Shown: positions 1-8,358 of the stretch, in pieces | How the letters are laid out: each line of letters opens with the position of its first letter | Numbering within the stretch: position 1 is the first letter of the stretch | Origin: an uncultured Spirochaetales bacterium | Lineage (GTDB): Bacteria; Spirochaetota; Spirochaetia; Sphaerochaetales; Sphaerochaetaceae | DNA: 64,000 nt | Assembly (NCBI GenBank): GCA_902781545.1 | Contig: CACZJR010000004.1 | Coordinates: 1 to 64,000, forward strand | Direction: 5' to 3' | Made by a program: the position numbers and the translations under genes | The notes under the pieces: generated by a model | The model's input: the letters and a program-made list of their open reading frames with translations, nothing else | Told to the model about the DNA's origin: nothing | The model's database searches: none

Positions 1-1
1 C

Positions 2-364
2 TGGCAGAACTTCATCTCACGCTTCGGCATGAGCGAGGAAGATGTGCTTAAGATCATGGGCGCACAGGGCGGTTCAAAGGACCAGTTCCTTGAGACAAGA
101 AGAGCAGACACCCTTCAGAACATCAAGGCACAGCTTATCATCGAGCAGATCAAGGAAGAGCAGAAGTACGAAGTCTCCGAGGAGGAGCTTGCTGAGGAGC
201 TCAAGAACTACGGTGAGGACATCACCAAGGACAGCCCGAACTACGAGTCAATGAAGATCTATGCCGAGGACGACGTGAAGTTCAAGAAGGCACGTGATTT
301 CCTGCTTGAGAACAACACATTCAAGGCAGCAGCCCCGAAGGCTGAAGAGAAGAAAGAGAACTGA
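2..364 (+). CDS. tig: Trigger factor, C-terminal part (partial gene)
   Basis: The reading frame is open from the left edge and ends with TGA at 362-364, so only about 120 C-terminal residues are present. They match the C-terminal helical arm domain of trigger factor, including the stretch NFISRFGMSEEDV and the acidic-basic helices that follow, and the protein ends in a Lys/Glu-rich tail typical of spirochaete trigger factors. Trigger factor is a ribosome-bound chaperone and prolyl isomerase. The following clpP-clpX order is the classical tig-clpP-clpX arrangement, which strongly supports the call. The gene ends 9 bases before clpP, so cotranscription is likely. Confidence 0.93.
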   Translation, partial: WQNFISRFGMSEEDVLKIMGAQGGSKDQFLETRRADTLQNIKAQLIIEQIKEEQKYEVSEEELAEELKNYGEDITKDSPNYESMKIYAEDDVKFKKARDFLLENNTFKAAAPKAEEKKEN

Positions 365-373
365 GGAATCTGA

Positions 374-973
374 ATGGACAGAACCGCATCATATCTGGTA
401 CCTACAGTCATAGAGCACAACGGACTCAATGAGAGGGCCTACGACATCTACAGCAGGCTCTTGAAGGAGAGGATCATCTTCCTTGACGGCGAGATAGACG
501 ACGCCAAGGCGGATCTTGTGGTTGCGCAGCTTCTGTTCCTGGAATCCGAGGACTCAAAGAAGGACATCAGCCTTTACATCAACTCACCCGGCGGAAGTGT
601 CACAGCAGGCCTTGCCATTTATGACACAATGCAGTGCGTCAGGCCGGATGTCTCAACCATCTGCATGGGTCAGGCGGCCTCAATGGCGGCCCTGATCCTT
701 GCCGCAGGTGCGGAGGGCAAGAGGATAATCCTGCCGTCAGCAAGGGTCATGATTCACCAGCCATGGGGCGGTGTGCAGGGTCAGGCCTCTGACGTCAGCA
801 TCCATGCCAAGGAGATCATCAGGCTGAAGAAGCTCTCAATCGACTATCTTGCAAGGCACACCAAGCAGGATCCGGCCAAGATTGCCGCAGACATCGAGAG
901 AGACCACTTCATGGCTGCTCAGGATGCGGTTGACTACCACATTGTCGATACTATTCTCAGGCGCGAGGGCTAA
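374..973 (+). CDS. clpP: ATP-dependent Clp protease proteolytic subunit
   Basis: A 199-residue serine peptidase subunit of the ClpXP/ClpAP protease, normal in length. The catalytic triad is visible: Ser103 in GQAASMAA, His128 in MIHQPWGG and Asp177 in ERDHFM. The usual Gly after SerMet is Ala here (SMAA instead of SMGA), a small deviation. The GGS oligomerisation/substrate loop is present at 73-75. The gene lies between tig and clpX, and clpX begins two bases after its TAA stop, so the three are probably one operon that handles cytoplasmic protein quality control. Confidence 0.98.
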   Translation: MDRTASYLVPTVIEHNGLNERAYDIYSRLLKERIIFLDGEIDDAKADLVVAQLLFLESEDSKKDISLYINSPGGSVTAGLAIYDTMQCVRPDVSTICMGQAASMAALILAAGAEGKRIILPSARVMIHQPWGGVQGQASDVSIHAKEIIRLKKLSIDYLARHTKQDPAKIAADIERDHFMAAQDAVDYHIVDTILRREG

Positions 974-975
974 TA

Positions 976-2247
976 ATGGCATTCGGAAAGAACAACAAGT
1001 ACTGCTCATTCTGCGGCAGCTCCACCAACAGGATGGTCACAGGCCCGGGCGGCGTGACAATCTGCGAGAGCTGCGTGGAGAAATGCAGGTCAATACTCTA
1101 TGACGATGACAGCAAGACCCAGAAGACAGGCTCCGCAAGCACCCTTCCGGACAAGCTTCCCACCCCGCACGAGCTGAAGGAATACCTTGACCAGTACGTG
1201 ATTGGACAGGACCAGGCAAAGAAGATCCTCTCTGTTGCCGTCTACAACCATTACAAGAGAGTCAAGTTCGAGAAAGAGCTTGAGGACAAGGAGAACGTCT
1301 CCCTGGACAAGTCCAACATCCTGATGATGGGACCCACTGGAACCGGAAAGACCCTCCTTGCAAGGACCCTCGCCACAAGGCTCAGCGTTCCGTTCGCAAT
1401 TGCAGACGCCACCACAATCACAGAGGCAGGCTACGTCGGTGAGGATGTGGAGAACATACTCCTGAAGCTGATTCAGGCCGCTGATGATGACATCTCCGCC
1501 GCCGAGCACGGAATAATCTTCCTTGATGAGGTGGACAAGATAGCAAAAAAGGGAGAGAACGTCTCCATAACACGTGATGTCTCCGGTGAGGGCGTACAGC
1601 AGGCGCTTCTCAAGATAATCGAGGGCACTGTGGCAAGCGTCCCGCCCCAGGGCGGCAGAAAGCATCCCAACCAGGAGATGCTCAAGATAGACACCCGCAA
1701 CATCCTGTTCATCTGCGGCGGAGCATTCGTCGGGCTTGACAGGATAATCGAGAAGAGGATGGACACATCCTCCATGGGTTTCGGAAAGAACGTCGGCGAC
1801 TCAAGGGCCAAGGATCTTGCCACCCTCTACTCCAATGTGCTTCCTGATGACCTGATCAAGTTCGGCCTCATCCCCGAGTTCATCGGAAGGCTTCCGATCC
1901 ATGTGGCCCTGAACGAGCTTCACGTGGAGGACCTTGAGAGAATCCTCACAGAGCCCAAGAACTCGATCATCAGGCAGTATCAGGCCACAATGAAGCTTGA
2001 TAATGTCGAGCTGGAGTTCACCAAGGAGGCCATCCACAGCATCGCACAGACGGCATTCGACCAGAAGACCGGTGCCCGTGGCCTGAGAAGCATAGTCGAG
2101 ACAATCATGACGGACATCATGTATGACGTCCCGTCCTACAGCGATGTTGCCAAGATCGTCATTGAGGAGTCCACCGTCACGAAGAAGACAAAACCCGTTC
2201 TTCTCGGTGCCGATGGCAAGGCAGTGGACAGAAAGCTCCTGACATGA
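976..2247 (+). CDS. clpX: ATP-dependent Clp protease ATP-binding subunit ClpX
   Basis: A 423-residue AAA+ unfoldase that feeds substrates to ClpP. The N-terminal zinc-binding domain has Cys10, Cys13, Cys30 and Cys33 in the C-x2-C-x16-C-x2-C spacing. Walker A GPTGTGKT is at 119-126, Walker B ends in [10 protein letters not shown], the pore loop GYVGED is intact, and the sensor region with the IGF-type loop that docks on ClpP is present as FIGRLP context further down. The start follows clpP by two bases. The last codons overlap the start of the tatD-like gene by four bases (ATGA), indicating translational coupling. Confidence 0.98.
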   Translation: MAFGKNNKYCSFCGSSTNRMVTGPGGVTICESCVEKCRSILYDDDSKTQKTGSASTLPDKLPTPHELKEYLDQYVIGQDQAKKILSVAVYNHYKRVKFEKELEDKENVSLDKSNILMMGPTGTGKTLLARTLATRLSVPFAIADATTITEAGYVGEDVENILLKLIQAADDDISAAEHGIIFLDEVDKIAKKGENVSITRDVSGEGVQQALLKIIEGTVASVPPQGGRKHPNQEMLKIDTRNILFICGGAFVGLDRIIEKRMDTSSMGFGKNVGDSRAKDLATLYSNVLPDDLIKFGLIPEFIGRLPIHVALNELHVEDLERILTEPKNSIIRQYQATMKLDNVELEFTKEAIHSIAQTAFDQKTGARGLRSIVETIMTDIMYDVPSYSDVAKIVIEESTVTKKTKPVLLGADGKAVDRKLLT

Positions 2248-3080
2248 CATACCGTAACGTCATAGACTCACATTTTCATACACAGTCCATGCTCCAGAGG
2301 GGCATGGATGTTTTTTCTCTTTATGACAGGCTCTTTGACGGTGGCTTCGCAGGAGGGATAGACATCGGATGCACCCATGACGATCTTCCGCAGAGAAGAG
2401 AGCTACTGAAGGACTACCCTGCCATCCTCCTCTCAGGTGCCATGGGCCCTTGGGAGGCCGGCCGCAGCGAGACAAAGCCTGTGGAGCCGGAATACGAGTA
2501 CCAGAGCGCAAAGAGCATAAGCCAGATAGAATCTGAGCTGGATATCCTCAAGGAGAACATAATCAGATATAAGGCATCGTTCATCGGGGAGATCGGGCTT
2601 GACTACTACTGGGACTACGGCACGCATGAGAAGCAGCATCTGATATTCGAGTCCCAGATGAGATGGGCATCTGAGATGGGACTGAGGGTCCTGATCCATG
2701 ACAGGGACGCGGACGCAGATACCGCAGAGGTCATCAGGAGGCTCGGACCTGACAGAGGCGGTGTGATCCATTGCTTCGACGGCAGCCCCATCGTGCTTGA
2801 GGCAGCCTTGGAAAAAGGTTATTTCATAAGCTTTGCGGGAAATCTCACATACAAGAGGAACACGGATCTCAGACAGATGCTAAGGCGTGTTCCCATGGAC
2901 AGGCTTCTTCTTGAGACAGACTCCCCTTACCTTGCGCCTGTCCCGCTCAGGGGGCAGTCCAACAACCCGTCATTCATAATCCACACATATGAGTGTGCCG
3001 CAGAGACTCTGGGAATGAATGCAGAGGATCTTGCTATTATTATAAAGGATAATTACGACAGGCTTACCGCGAGCGTGTGA
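2244..3080 (+). CDS. TatD family metal-dependent deoxyribonuclease
   Basis: A 278-residue TIM-barrel hydrolase of the TatD/YcfH family. Metal ligands are recognisable: the HxH pair in DSHFHTQ near the N-terminus, Glu in [12 protein letters not shown], His in VLIHDRD, His in VIHCFDG and Asp in [12 protein letters not shown]. Family members act as 3'-5' DNases or related phosphoesterases. The start overlaps clpX by four bases, so expression is coupled to the protease operon. The 3' end overlaps the end of the convergent endonuclease III gene by 17 bases. Confidence 0.9.
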   Translation: MTYRNVIDSHFHTQSMLQRGMDVFSLYDRLFDGGFAGGIDIGCTHDDLPQRRELLKDYPAILLSGAMGPWEAGRSETKPVEPEYEYQSAKSISQIESELDILKENIIRYKASFIGEIGLDYYWDYGTHEKQHLIFESQMRWASEMGLRVLIHDRDADADTAEVIRRLGPDRGGVIHCFDGSPIVLEAALEKGYFISFAGNLTYKRNTDLRQMLRRVPMDRLLLETDSPYLAPVPLRGQSNNPSFIIHTYECAAETLGMNAEDLAIIIKDNYDRLTASV

Positions 3081-3747
3081 CCCCCACCTTGGGGCAGCTG
3101 CGGTTCTCCGGACACATGGAGCATTTGGGACTGACGCTTGTGCATACCTCCTGCCCGTATGAGACAAGAAGCTCGTTCAGCGGAATCCAGAATCTTCTTG
3201 GCATGACAGGCTGAAGCGCCTTCTCGCTATCCTCCGGTGTCTTTGTCTCTATCCAGCCCAGACGGTTTGATATCTGATGCACATGGCAGTCCACGCAGAT
3301 GGCGTCAATGCCGAATCCCAGATTCAGCGTCAGGTTGGCTGTCTTTATCCCCACGCCGGGAAGCTGCATCAGAAGGCCGGCATCAGAGGGAACCTTGCCG
3401 TCATATTCACTGACAAGGATTTCCGAGATCTGCCTTATCTGCATTGCCTTGCGCCTGTAGAAACCAGCGGGAAAGATCAGATCCGCTATGCGGTCCTCTG
3501 ACAGCTGTAGCATCGCCCGGGGATCGGGTGCCTCTGCAAGAAGACGCCTTGAGGCATTGAGTGTCACATCATCCTTTGTCCTGAGTGAGATCACAGTTGA
3601 GATCAGAACCGAGAACGGGTCCTGCTTCTGCACCGCAACCAGGGAGACTGCTGGAAGAACCTTGCCCAGAGAAGCCAGGACCTGCCTGAACTCACTGAAG
3701 ATCCTGTCAAAGTATGCCTCGTCAAGCACGACGTCACTTCTTCTCAT
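3064..3747 (-). CDS. nth: Endonuclease III (DNA glycosylase/AP lyase)
   Basis: A base-excision repair enzyme that removes oxidised pyrimidines and cleaves the abasic site. I place the start at the ATG at 3747, giving 227 residues; the frame is open further upstream but that extension has no family similarity. The helix-hairpin-helix LPGVGIKTA carries the catalytic Lys135, the catalytic Asp153 is in CVDCHVH, and a 4Fe-4S cluster loop has Cys202, 209, 212 and 218 in the expected C-x6-C-x2-C-x5-C spacing. The start overlaps the end of the upstream membrane-protein gene by 14 bases, so the two are probably cotranscribed. Confidence 0.93.
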   Translation of the reverse strand: MRRSDVVLDEAYFDRIFSEFRQVLASLGKVLPAVSLVAVQKQDPFSVLISTVISLRTKDDVTLNASRRLLAEAPDPRAMLQLSEDRIADLIFPAGFYRRKAMQIRQISEILVSEYDGKVPSDAGLLMQLPGVGIKTANLTLNLGFGIDAICVDCHVHQISNRLGWIETKTPEDSEKALQPVMPRRFWIPLNELLVSYGQEVCTSVSPKCSMCPENRSCPKVGVTRSR

Positions 3748-4591
3748 ACCTGTACTCCAGGACGGATATGGTGTGGGAACCCTTCCCGACTGACTTGGCA
3801 GTGTCAAGGAGAGCTGAGAGGTCGGGGACCACAACGCCGTAAAGGTTCTTCTCCGGCACGGCAAGTGCAAGCCTGTAATCGGTGACCCAGGATATGGAGC
3901 TGTCCGAGCTGAAGAAGTCATTGAACGAACTGACGGACGGACACATCGCGATCACTATGCCCAGCCTGTTCATCTGGTCGATGGTTGTTGAGGCGAAAAG
4001 CCTGCCGGCAGAGCTCTTGTCAAACTCAGTCACATGACCAGACGGGAAGCATGAAATGATTACCTCTGCCATGCCTTTTGAGTCATTATCATACACAAGA
4101 CCTACATTCTGGGACATCGTTGATGTCTCACGTGAGATCTCCGACGCAGCCTTCATCCAGCCAGATCCGACATCTGAGACAAGAGTTCCGTCAAACAGCA
4201 TTGAGCCTTCCTGACCATGAATCGCAAGGACCACCGAAGACGGCAGGAGATCGGAGACATCTAGCTCACAATGGACGGCATAGGCTGCGGCAAGCGGGCC
4301 AAGCACGACATAGTCTGACCTTATCCTGCCCAGGGTCTCGGAGAAGAGAGCCCTTGAGCGGAAGCAGTCATCTGAGAGCCCTTTCACCCTTAGCCTTATA
4401 CCCTTCATGGCATATTCGGAACGCAGCCTTGCGATTGTTCCCCCGGGGACGACCTGGGAGAATGCGGAATCTGAGACTATGGTCAGAGTGCCGAACGCAA
4501 AAAGGTACACGGCCGCGGCAGCCGCAGCAACGGCTATGATGACAGATAGGATGATTATGGCAGCCTTCCCTTTCTTGCGCTTCTTGTCCAT
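3734..4591 (-). CDS. Single-pass membrane protein with extracytoplasmic ligand-binding-like domain
   Basis: About 285 residues from an ATG at 4591, preceded by AAGGAGG at a slightly long spacing; a TTG at 4627 would add 12 residues. A basic start (MDKKRKKGK) is followed by one hydrophobic segment of about 25 residues, then a soluble region with alternating strands and helices that resembles periplasmic-binding folds (for example YVVLGPLAAAYAV and VGLVYDNDSKGMAEVI). I do not recognise a family and assign no function. It is encoded directly upstream of nth and divergent from the aldolase gene. Confidence 0.75.
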   Translation of the reverse strand: MDKKRKKGKAAIIILSVIIAVAAAAAAVYLFAFGTLTIVSDSAFSQVVPGGTIARLRSEYAMKGIRLRVKGLSDDCFRSRALFSETLGRIRSDYVVLGPLAAAYAVHCELDVSDLLPSSVVLAIHGQEGSMLFDGTLVSDVGSGWMKAASEISRETSTMSQNVGLVYDNDSKGMAEVIISCFPSGHVTEFDKSSAGRLFASTTIDQMNRLGIVIAMCPSVSSFNDFFSSDSSISWVTDYRLALAVPEKNLYGVVVPDLSALLDTAKSVGKGSHTISVLEYRYEKK

Positions 4592-4637
4592 GGCTTGAAG
4601 ATTAGCCTCCTTGAATCCTTCCGTCAAGCGAGAATTA

Positions 4638-4681
4638 TTGACGCTAATGATTTAAATAATTAGTATTGCAGGTAATAGGAG
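4638..4681 (+). promoter_or_regulatory. Promoter and RBS of the aldolase gene
   Basis: TTGACG at 4638-4643 and TAGTAT at 4661-4666 are separated by 17 bases. The ribosome binding site AGGAG at 4677-4681 lies nine bases before the aldolase ATG at 4691. The predicted transcript would have a very short leader. Confidence 0.6.
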
Positions 4682-4690
4682 ATTACCCAA

Positions 4691-5683
4691 ATGACTTCAT
4701 ACAAAGAGCTGGGTCTGGTCAACACCAGAGATATGTTCGCCAAGGCAGTAAAAGGCGGATATGCAATTCCTGCATACAACTTCAACAACATGGAGCAGAT
4801 GCAGGCAATCATCATGGCATGTGTCGAGACAAAGTCACCTGTCATCCTTCAGGTTTCAAAGGGTGCCAGAGACTATGCAAACATCAACCTTCTGAGGAAC
4901 ATGGCCAAGGGTGCAACAGAGTATGCACACGAGCTCGGATGCGACATCCCAATCGTTCTTCATCTTGACCACGGTGATTCATTCGAGACATGCAAGGACT
5001 GCATTGACAACGGTTTCTCATCAGTCATGATCGACGGTTCATCACTTCCTTATGAGGAGAACGTCGCACTGACAAAGAAAGTCGTCGAGTACGCACACAA
5101 GTTCGATGTCACAGTCGAGGGCGAGCTCGGAGTTCTGGCCGGAATCGAGGATGAGGTCCAGGCAGAGGCCTCTCACTACACACAGCCTTCAGAGGTCATT
5201 GACTTTGTCTCAAAGACCGGTGTTGACTCACTGGCAATCTCAATCGGAACAAGCCATGGCGCATTCAAGTTCACAGCTGAGCAGTGCACCAGAAACGCTG
5301 ACGGAATCCTTGTTCCGCCACCGCTCCGCTTCGACATCCTCAAGGAGATTGAGAAGAAGCTTCCCGGTTTCCCGATTGTCCTCCACGGATCCTCATCAGT
5401 CCCGCAGCAGTACGTCAAGATCATCAACGAGTACGGCGGAAAGCTCAAGGACAGCGTCGGAATCCCAGAGGAGCAGCTCAGAGAGGCAGCAAAGAGCGCA
5501 GTCTGCAAGATCAACATCGACTCAGACGGAAGACTTGCCATGACAGCCATGATCCGCAAGGTCCTGGCAGAGCACCCTGAAGTGTTCGACCCCAGAAAGT
5601 ACCTGGGTCCGGCACGTGAGGCCCTCAAGCAGATGTACATGCACAAGAACATTGATGTCCTTGGTTCAGCAGGCAAGGCTTGA
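4691..5683 (+). CDS. fba: Class II fructose-bisphosphate aldolase
   Basis: A 330-residue zinc-dependent aldolase that splits fructose 1,6-bisphosphate to the two triose phosphates in glycolysis. The zinc/catalytic segment HLDHGD is at about 91-96, the family segment VEGELGVLAG is present, and the phosphate-binding HGSSSVP and NIDSDGRLA motifs are intact. The long C-terminal region with KYLGPAREALKQ fits the class IIB type found in treponemes and clostridia. It is a single-gene unit with its own promoter and a strong terminator. Confidence 0.96.
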   Translation: MTSYKELGLVNTRDMFAKAVKGGYAIPAYNFNNMEQMQAIIMACVETKSPVILQVSKGARDYANINLLRNMAKGATEYAHELGCDIPIVLHLDHGDSFETCKDCIDNGFSSVMIDGSSLPYEENVALTKKVVEYAHKFDVTVEGELGVLAGIEDEVQAEASHYTQPSEVIDFVSKTGVDSLAISIGTSHGAFKFTAEQCTRNADGILVPPPLRFDILKEIEKKLPGFPIVLHGSSSVPQQYVKIINEYGGKLKDSVGIPEEQLREAAKSAVCKINIDSDGRLAMTAMIRKVLAEHPEVFDPRKYLGPAREALKQMYMHKNIDVLGSAGKA

Positions 5684-5702
5684 TCAGTCGTAAGACAGAC
5701 AC

Positions 5703-5734
5703 AAGGTCGCTTGAATAAAGCGGCCTTTTTTTTT
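5703..5734 (+). terminator. Rho-independent terminator after fba
   Basis: A 10-bp stem (AAGGTCGCTT at 5703-5712 with AAGCGGCCTT at 5718-5727, one G-U pair) with a five-base loop runs into a tract of nine T that begins at 5726. Confidence 0.9.
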
Positions 5735-5748
5735 AGACTTCGGGCGAT

Positions 5749-6444
5749 ATGCGTAAACTGACGAAGAAAGAATTCCCATATGTATTCATGTCTGTTGCCC
5801 TGGCACTGCTCTGTAACCAGATCATCTACCAGGACACAAGACTCATCACCAGGTACTTCCATCACTGGGACATAGCAACTCCGCTGGACCATACCTTCAG
5901 GCTCATACCCTGGACGCTGATCATCTATTTCGGATGCTTTGCGTTCTGGGGGATCAGCTATGCCATCATAGCCCTGCAGGATGACAGGCAGAAGAGCGAG
6001 CAGTTCTTCAGCGCAGTCGCGGTGTCCAAGATCCTTGTGATGATCATGTTCCTTGTCTTCCCCACCACAGCCGACATCAGGCCAGAGATCACGGGAAATT
6101 CATTCTGGGACGTCCTGTACAGGAATCTGTACGCCATTGACCCGTGTGACAACTATTTCCCGTCAATCCACTGCATGGTCAGCTGGTTCTGCTACATAGG
6201 CGTCAGGGGCAAGAAGGAGTTCCCGCTGGCCTGGAGGATCTTCGCATGCCTCATGGCCTTTGCGGTCTTCTTCTCCACCATCGCCACCCGCCAGCATGTA
6301 CTGGTGGACATTGCCGGAGGCATTGTGTTCGCAGAGCTCGGAAACGCCATAGCCAGCAGGTTTGAGGGCGTGCAGAGAACCTACACCAAGGTGAGCACCT
6401 GGATAATGGTCCACATTTTCAGGAAAAAGGGCCTGGAAGCGTAA
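5749..6444 (+). CDS. PAP2-superfamily integral membrane lipid phosphatase/phosphotransferase
   Basis: A 231-residue protein with about six hydrophobic segments. Two PAP2-superfamily motifs are visible: FPSIHC with His141 and a TRQHVLVD segment with His183 and Asp187. The first motif of classical PAP2 enzymes (K-x6-RP) is not evident, and the PSxHC form resembles the AUR1/inositol phosphorylceramide synthase branch more than phosphatidate phosphatases. It probably acts on a lipid phosphate or transfers a phospho head group at the membrane. Substrate is not predictable from sequence alone. The gene stands between the fba terminator and the infC promoter. Confidence 0.8.
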   Translation: MRKLTKKEFPYVFMSVALALLCNQIIYQDTRLITRYFHHWDIATPLDHTFRLIPWTLIIYFGCFAFWGISYAIIALQDDRQKSEQFFSAVAVSKILVMIMFLVFPTTADIRPEITGNSFWDVLYRNLYAIDPCDNYFPSIHCMVSWFCYIGVRGKKEFPLAWRIFACLMAFAVFFSTIATRQHVLVDIAGGIVFAELGNAIASRFEGVQRTYTKVSTWIMVHIFRKKGLEA

Positions 6445-6472
6445 TATAAGGCCTTTTCCCACCTTAACATAT

Positions 6473-6531
6473 TTGACAGTGAACATCATTCAATGATATA
6501 TTTTCAACCGCTGGACGTTTTTGTCCGGCGG
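6473..6531 (+). promoter_or_regulatory. Promoter and 5'-leader hairpin of infC-rpmI-rplT
   Basis: A consensus -35 TTGACA at 6473-6478 and TATATT at 6497-6502 are 18 bases apart. Transcription would start near 6508, exactly where a hairpin begins: CCGCTGGAC at 6508-6516 pairs with GTCCGGCGG at 6523-6531 around a six-base loop. A hairpin at the very 5' end may stabilise the mRNA or serve autoregulation. There is no T tract directly after it. Confidence 0.7.
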
Positions 6532-6560
6532 ATTCTTTATCTGACTGAAAAGAGGTGAGC

Positions 6561-7109
6561 TTGGCTACTAAGGAACTTAGGATCAACAGACAGATCCGTG
6601 CTAAAGAGGTTTTCCTGATTGATGAGAACGGAGACAAGAGAGGCGTCATGAATTTTTTCGACGCTCTTGCGCTGGCAGAGGACGCAGGGCTTGACCTTGT
6701 GGAGATTTCCCCTAACGCGAATCCCCCCGTATGCAAGATCATCGACTACGGCAAGTTCCGCTATGAGCAGGAGAAGAAGCTCAAGGAAGCCAAGAAGAAC
6801 CAGACCATCGTCAAGATGCGCGAGATCAGGATGCAGCCCAAGATCGACACACACGACCTTGAGGTCAAGTCCAAGGCAATAGCCGAGTTCCTCGCAGGCG
6901 GTGACAAGTGCAAGGTCACAATCCGCTTCCACGGAAGAGAGCTGGCACACACCGAACTCGGAAGAGACGTATTATATAAGATACTTGAACTCTTAACCGA
7001 AAAAGAGATATCATACAATGTTGATACTCAGCCGGTCATGGAGGGAAGAAACATGTCAATGCTCCTCTCCCCGGTCAAGGGTGCGACAAAGAAACAACAG
7101 GTCAAATAA
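6561..7109 (+). CDS. infC: Translation initiation factor IF-3
   Basis: About 182 residues. IF-3 binds the 30S subunit and checks start-codon pairing. The N-terminal domain (INRQIRAKEVFLID, later YGKFRYEQEKK) and the C-terminal domain (MREIRMQPKID, VTIRFHGRE) are complete. No ATG is available: the candidates are TTG at 6561, preceded by AGAGGTGA at good spacing, and GTG at 6555, which lies inside that ribosome binding site. I choose TTG. A non-ATG start is a known hallmark of infC and allows IF-3 to repress its own synthesis. It is the first gene of the infC-rpmI-rplT operon. Confidence 0.95.
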   Translation: MATKELRINRQIRAKEVFLIDENGDKRGVMNFFDALALAEDAGLDLVEISPNANPPVCKIIDYGKFRYEQEKKLKEAKKNQTIVKMREIRMQPKIDTHDLEVKSKAIAEFLAGGDKCKVTIRFHGRELAHTELGRDVLYKILELLTEKEISYNVDTQPVMEGRNMSMLLSPVKGATKKQQVK

Positions 7110-7158
7110 TTCCCGTTGGGGATTAACGGAACTTAGTTCCAGATACGGCAGCTACTGA

Positions 7159-7179
7159 GGGTTCTTGTTCCTCAGGGCG
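7159..7179 (+). promoter_or_regulatory. Intercistronic hairpin before rpmI
   Basis: In the 88-base gap between infC and rpmI, CTGAGG and CCTCAG can pair around a nine-base loop. There is no T tract. The position matches the place where L20 represses rpmI-rplT translation in other bacteria, but that role is only an inference here. The exact hairpin borders are approximate. Confidence 0.35.
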
Positions 7180-7197
7180 CTTAAAACGAGGTAACAC

Positions 7198-7395
7198 ATG
7201 CCTAAGATGAAAACAAGAAAGGCCGCAGCAAAGCGGTACAGGGTCACCGGTACTGGCAAGGTCAGGTTCAAGAAACAGGGACTTCGCCATATTCTCACCA
7301 AGAAGACAACCAAGCGCAAGAGAGCTCTCCGTGCAACTGGTATTCTTTCCGACGTAGAAGCAAAGAAAGCAAAAGTTATGCTTCCTTATGCTTGA
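7198..7395 (+). CDS. rpmI: 50S ribosomal protein L35
   Basis: A 65-residue basic protein with the L35 opening PKMKTRKAAAKRY and the segment TKKTTKRKRALR. Length is standard. The ATG follows a GAGGT ribosome binding site. It lies between infC and rplT in the conserved gene order. Confidence 0.97.
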   Translation: MPKMKTRKAAAKRYRVTGTGKVRFKKQGLRHILTKKTTKRKRALRATGILSDVEAKKAKVMLPYA

Positions 7396-7413
7396 GATGG
7401 GAGGGTGTGAATT

Positions 7414-7773
7414 ATGCCAAGAGCAGTAGACGGAACCAAACACAAAGACAGACGCAAGAAAATCATGGAGCTTGCAAAGGGTTATTACGGACGCAGAAGC
7501 ACCAATAACCGTGTTGCAAAGGATGCTGTGGCAAAGGCTGGAGCCTATGCCTACCGCGGAAGAAAAGAGAAGAAGAGAGATTTCAGAAAGCTCTGGATCG
7601 CCAGAATCTCTGCCGCAGTCAGGGCTGAGGGTCTTTCCTACTCACAGTTCATGCACGCTCTGAAGATCTCGAACATCGAGCTTAACAGAAAGGCACTGTC
7701 CAACATGGCAATCGAGGACAAGGCATCTTTCAGCGCTTTGGTTGCAACAGCAAAAAAAGCACTTGAGGCTTGA
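7414..7773 (+). CDS. rplT: 50S ribosomal protein L20
   Basis: A 119-residue 23S rRNA-binding assembly protein. The family segments KGYYGRRSTNNR, AYRGRKEKKRDFRKLWI and the final ALVATAKKAL are present. L20 is the usual autoregulator of this operon. The start has a GGGAGGGTG ribosome binding site. Confidence 0.97.
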   Translation: MPRAVDGTKHKDRRKKIMELAKGYYGRRSTNNRVAKDAVAKAGAYAYRGRKEKKRDFRKLWIARISAAVRAEGLSYSQFMHALKISNIELNRKALSNMAIEDKASFSALVATAKKALEA

Positions 7774-7809
7774 GCGAAAAGGGCTTAACATTAAGAAAGG
7801 GGGTTAGCC

Positions 7810-8145
7810 ATGACAGTTTATGAAAACATGTTACTTCTGGAAGAGAGAGTAAAGAAGGCAGCAGCTTACATGAAGAAGCTGAGAGCTGAGAACGACGCTC
7901 TTAGAAGAGACATCAAACTCATAACCGGTCACAACGAGGAACTCCAGTCATATGTTGACAACTACAAGGAAGATGAGGCACGCATCGCCCAGAGCATCGC
8001 TACCTCCCTTGACAGTCTCAATGAGGTTGGATTGGATAACCTCGATCTTAATGATGCCGATCTTGAAATCGCCGAGCAGTTCTCCGCCATCGGTGGAGAC
8101 GCCACAGAGGATATTGATGTCGCACTTGATGACATTGATCTCTGA
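7810..8145 (+). CDS. Small coiled-coil protein, ZapB-like
   Basis: A 111-residue acidic protein. Residues about 1-55 form a heptad-rich coiled coil (VYENMLLLEERVKKAAAYMKK), followed by a hydrophobic-acidic tail that ends in DIDVALDDIDL. The layout resembles ZapB-type cell-division coiled coils annotated after rplT in spirochaetes, but the similarity is structural and weak. It is 36 bases downstream of rplT, has a strong AAGAAAGGGGG ribosome binding site, and is followed by the operon terminator, so it is the last gene of the infC operon. Confidence 0.7.
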   Translation: MTVYENMLLLEERVKKAAAYMKKLRAENDALRRDIKLITGHNEELQSYVDNYKEDEARIAQSIATSLDSLNEVGLDNLDLNDADLEIAEQFSAIGGDATEDIDVALDDIDL

Positions 8146-8165
8146 AGTCTGTTAAAAGTGAAACG

Positions 8166-8193
8166 GGGGATTGCGAAAGCAGTCCCCTTTTTT
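8166..8193 (+). terminator. Rho-independent terminator of the infC operon
   Basis: A nine-bp stem (8166-8174 with 8179-8187, one G-U pair) closed by a GAAA tetraloop is followed by six T. The strand beyond, up to 8358, holds only AT-rich sequence where I see no gene. Confidence 0.92.
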
Positions 8194-8358
8194 ATTTACA
8201 AAAAACATTTTATTTTCTGAAATAGAATTACTTAAAAATCAGCCCGTATTTTCAAAAACAACAGAAAAAACTCAGGTTCACACGGTCCTGACAGTCAAAA
8301 GCTCACTTACCTGCCCGTTTTTTATCTGCTACCCTAAGATTACATACAGGAGCGGATA

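Noticed and set aside
4592-4627. TTG at 4627 as start of the membrane protein
   Set aside because: The ATG at 4591 has the AAGGAGG site and begins just before the basic N-terminus; the extension has no signal.
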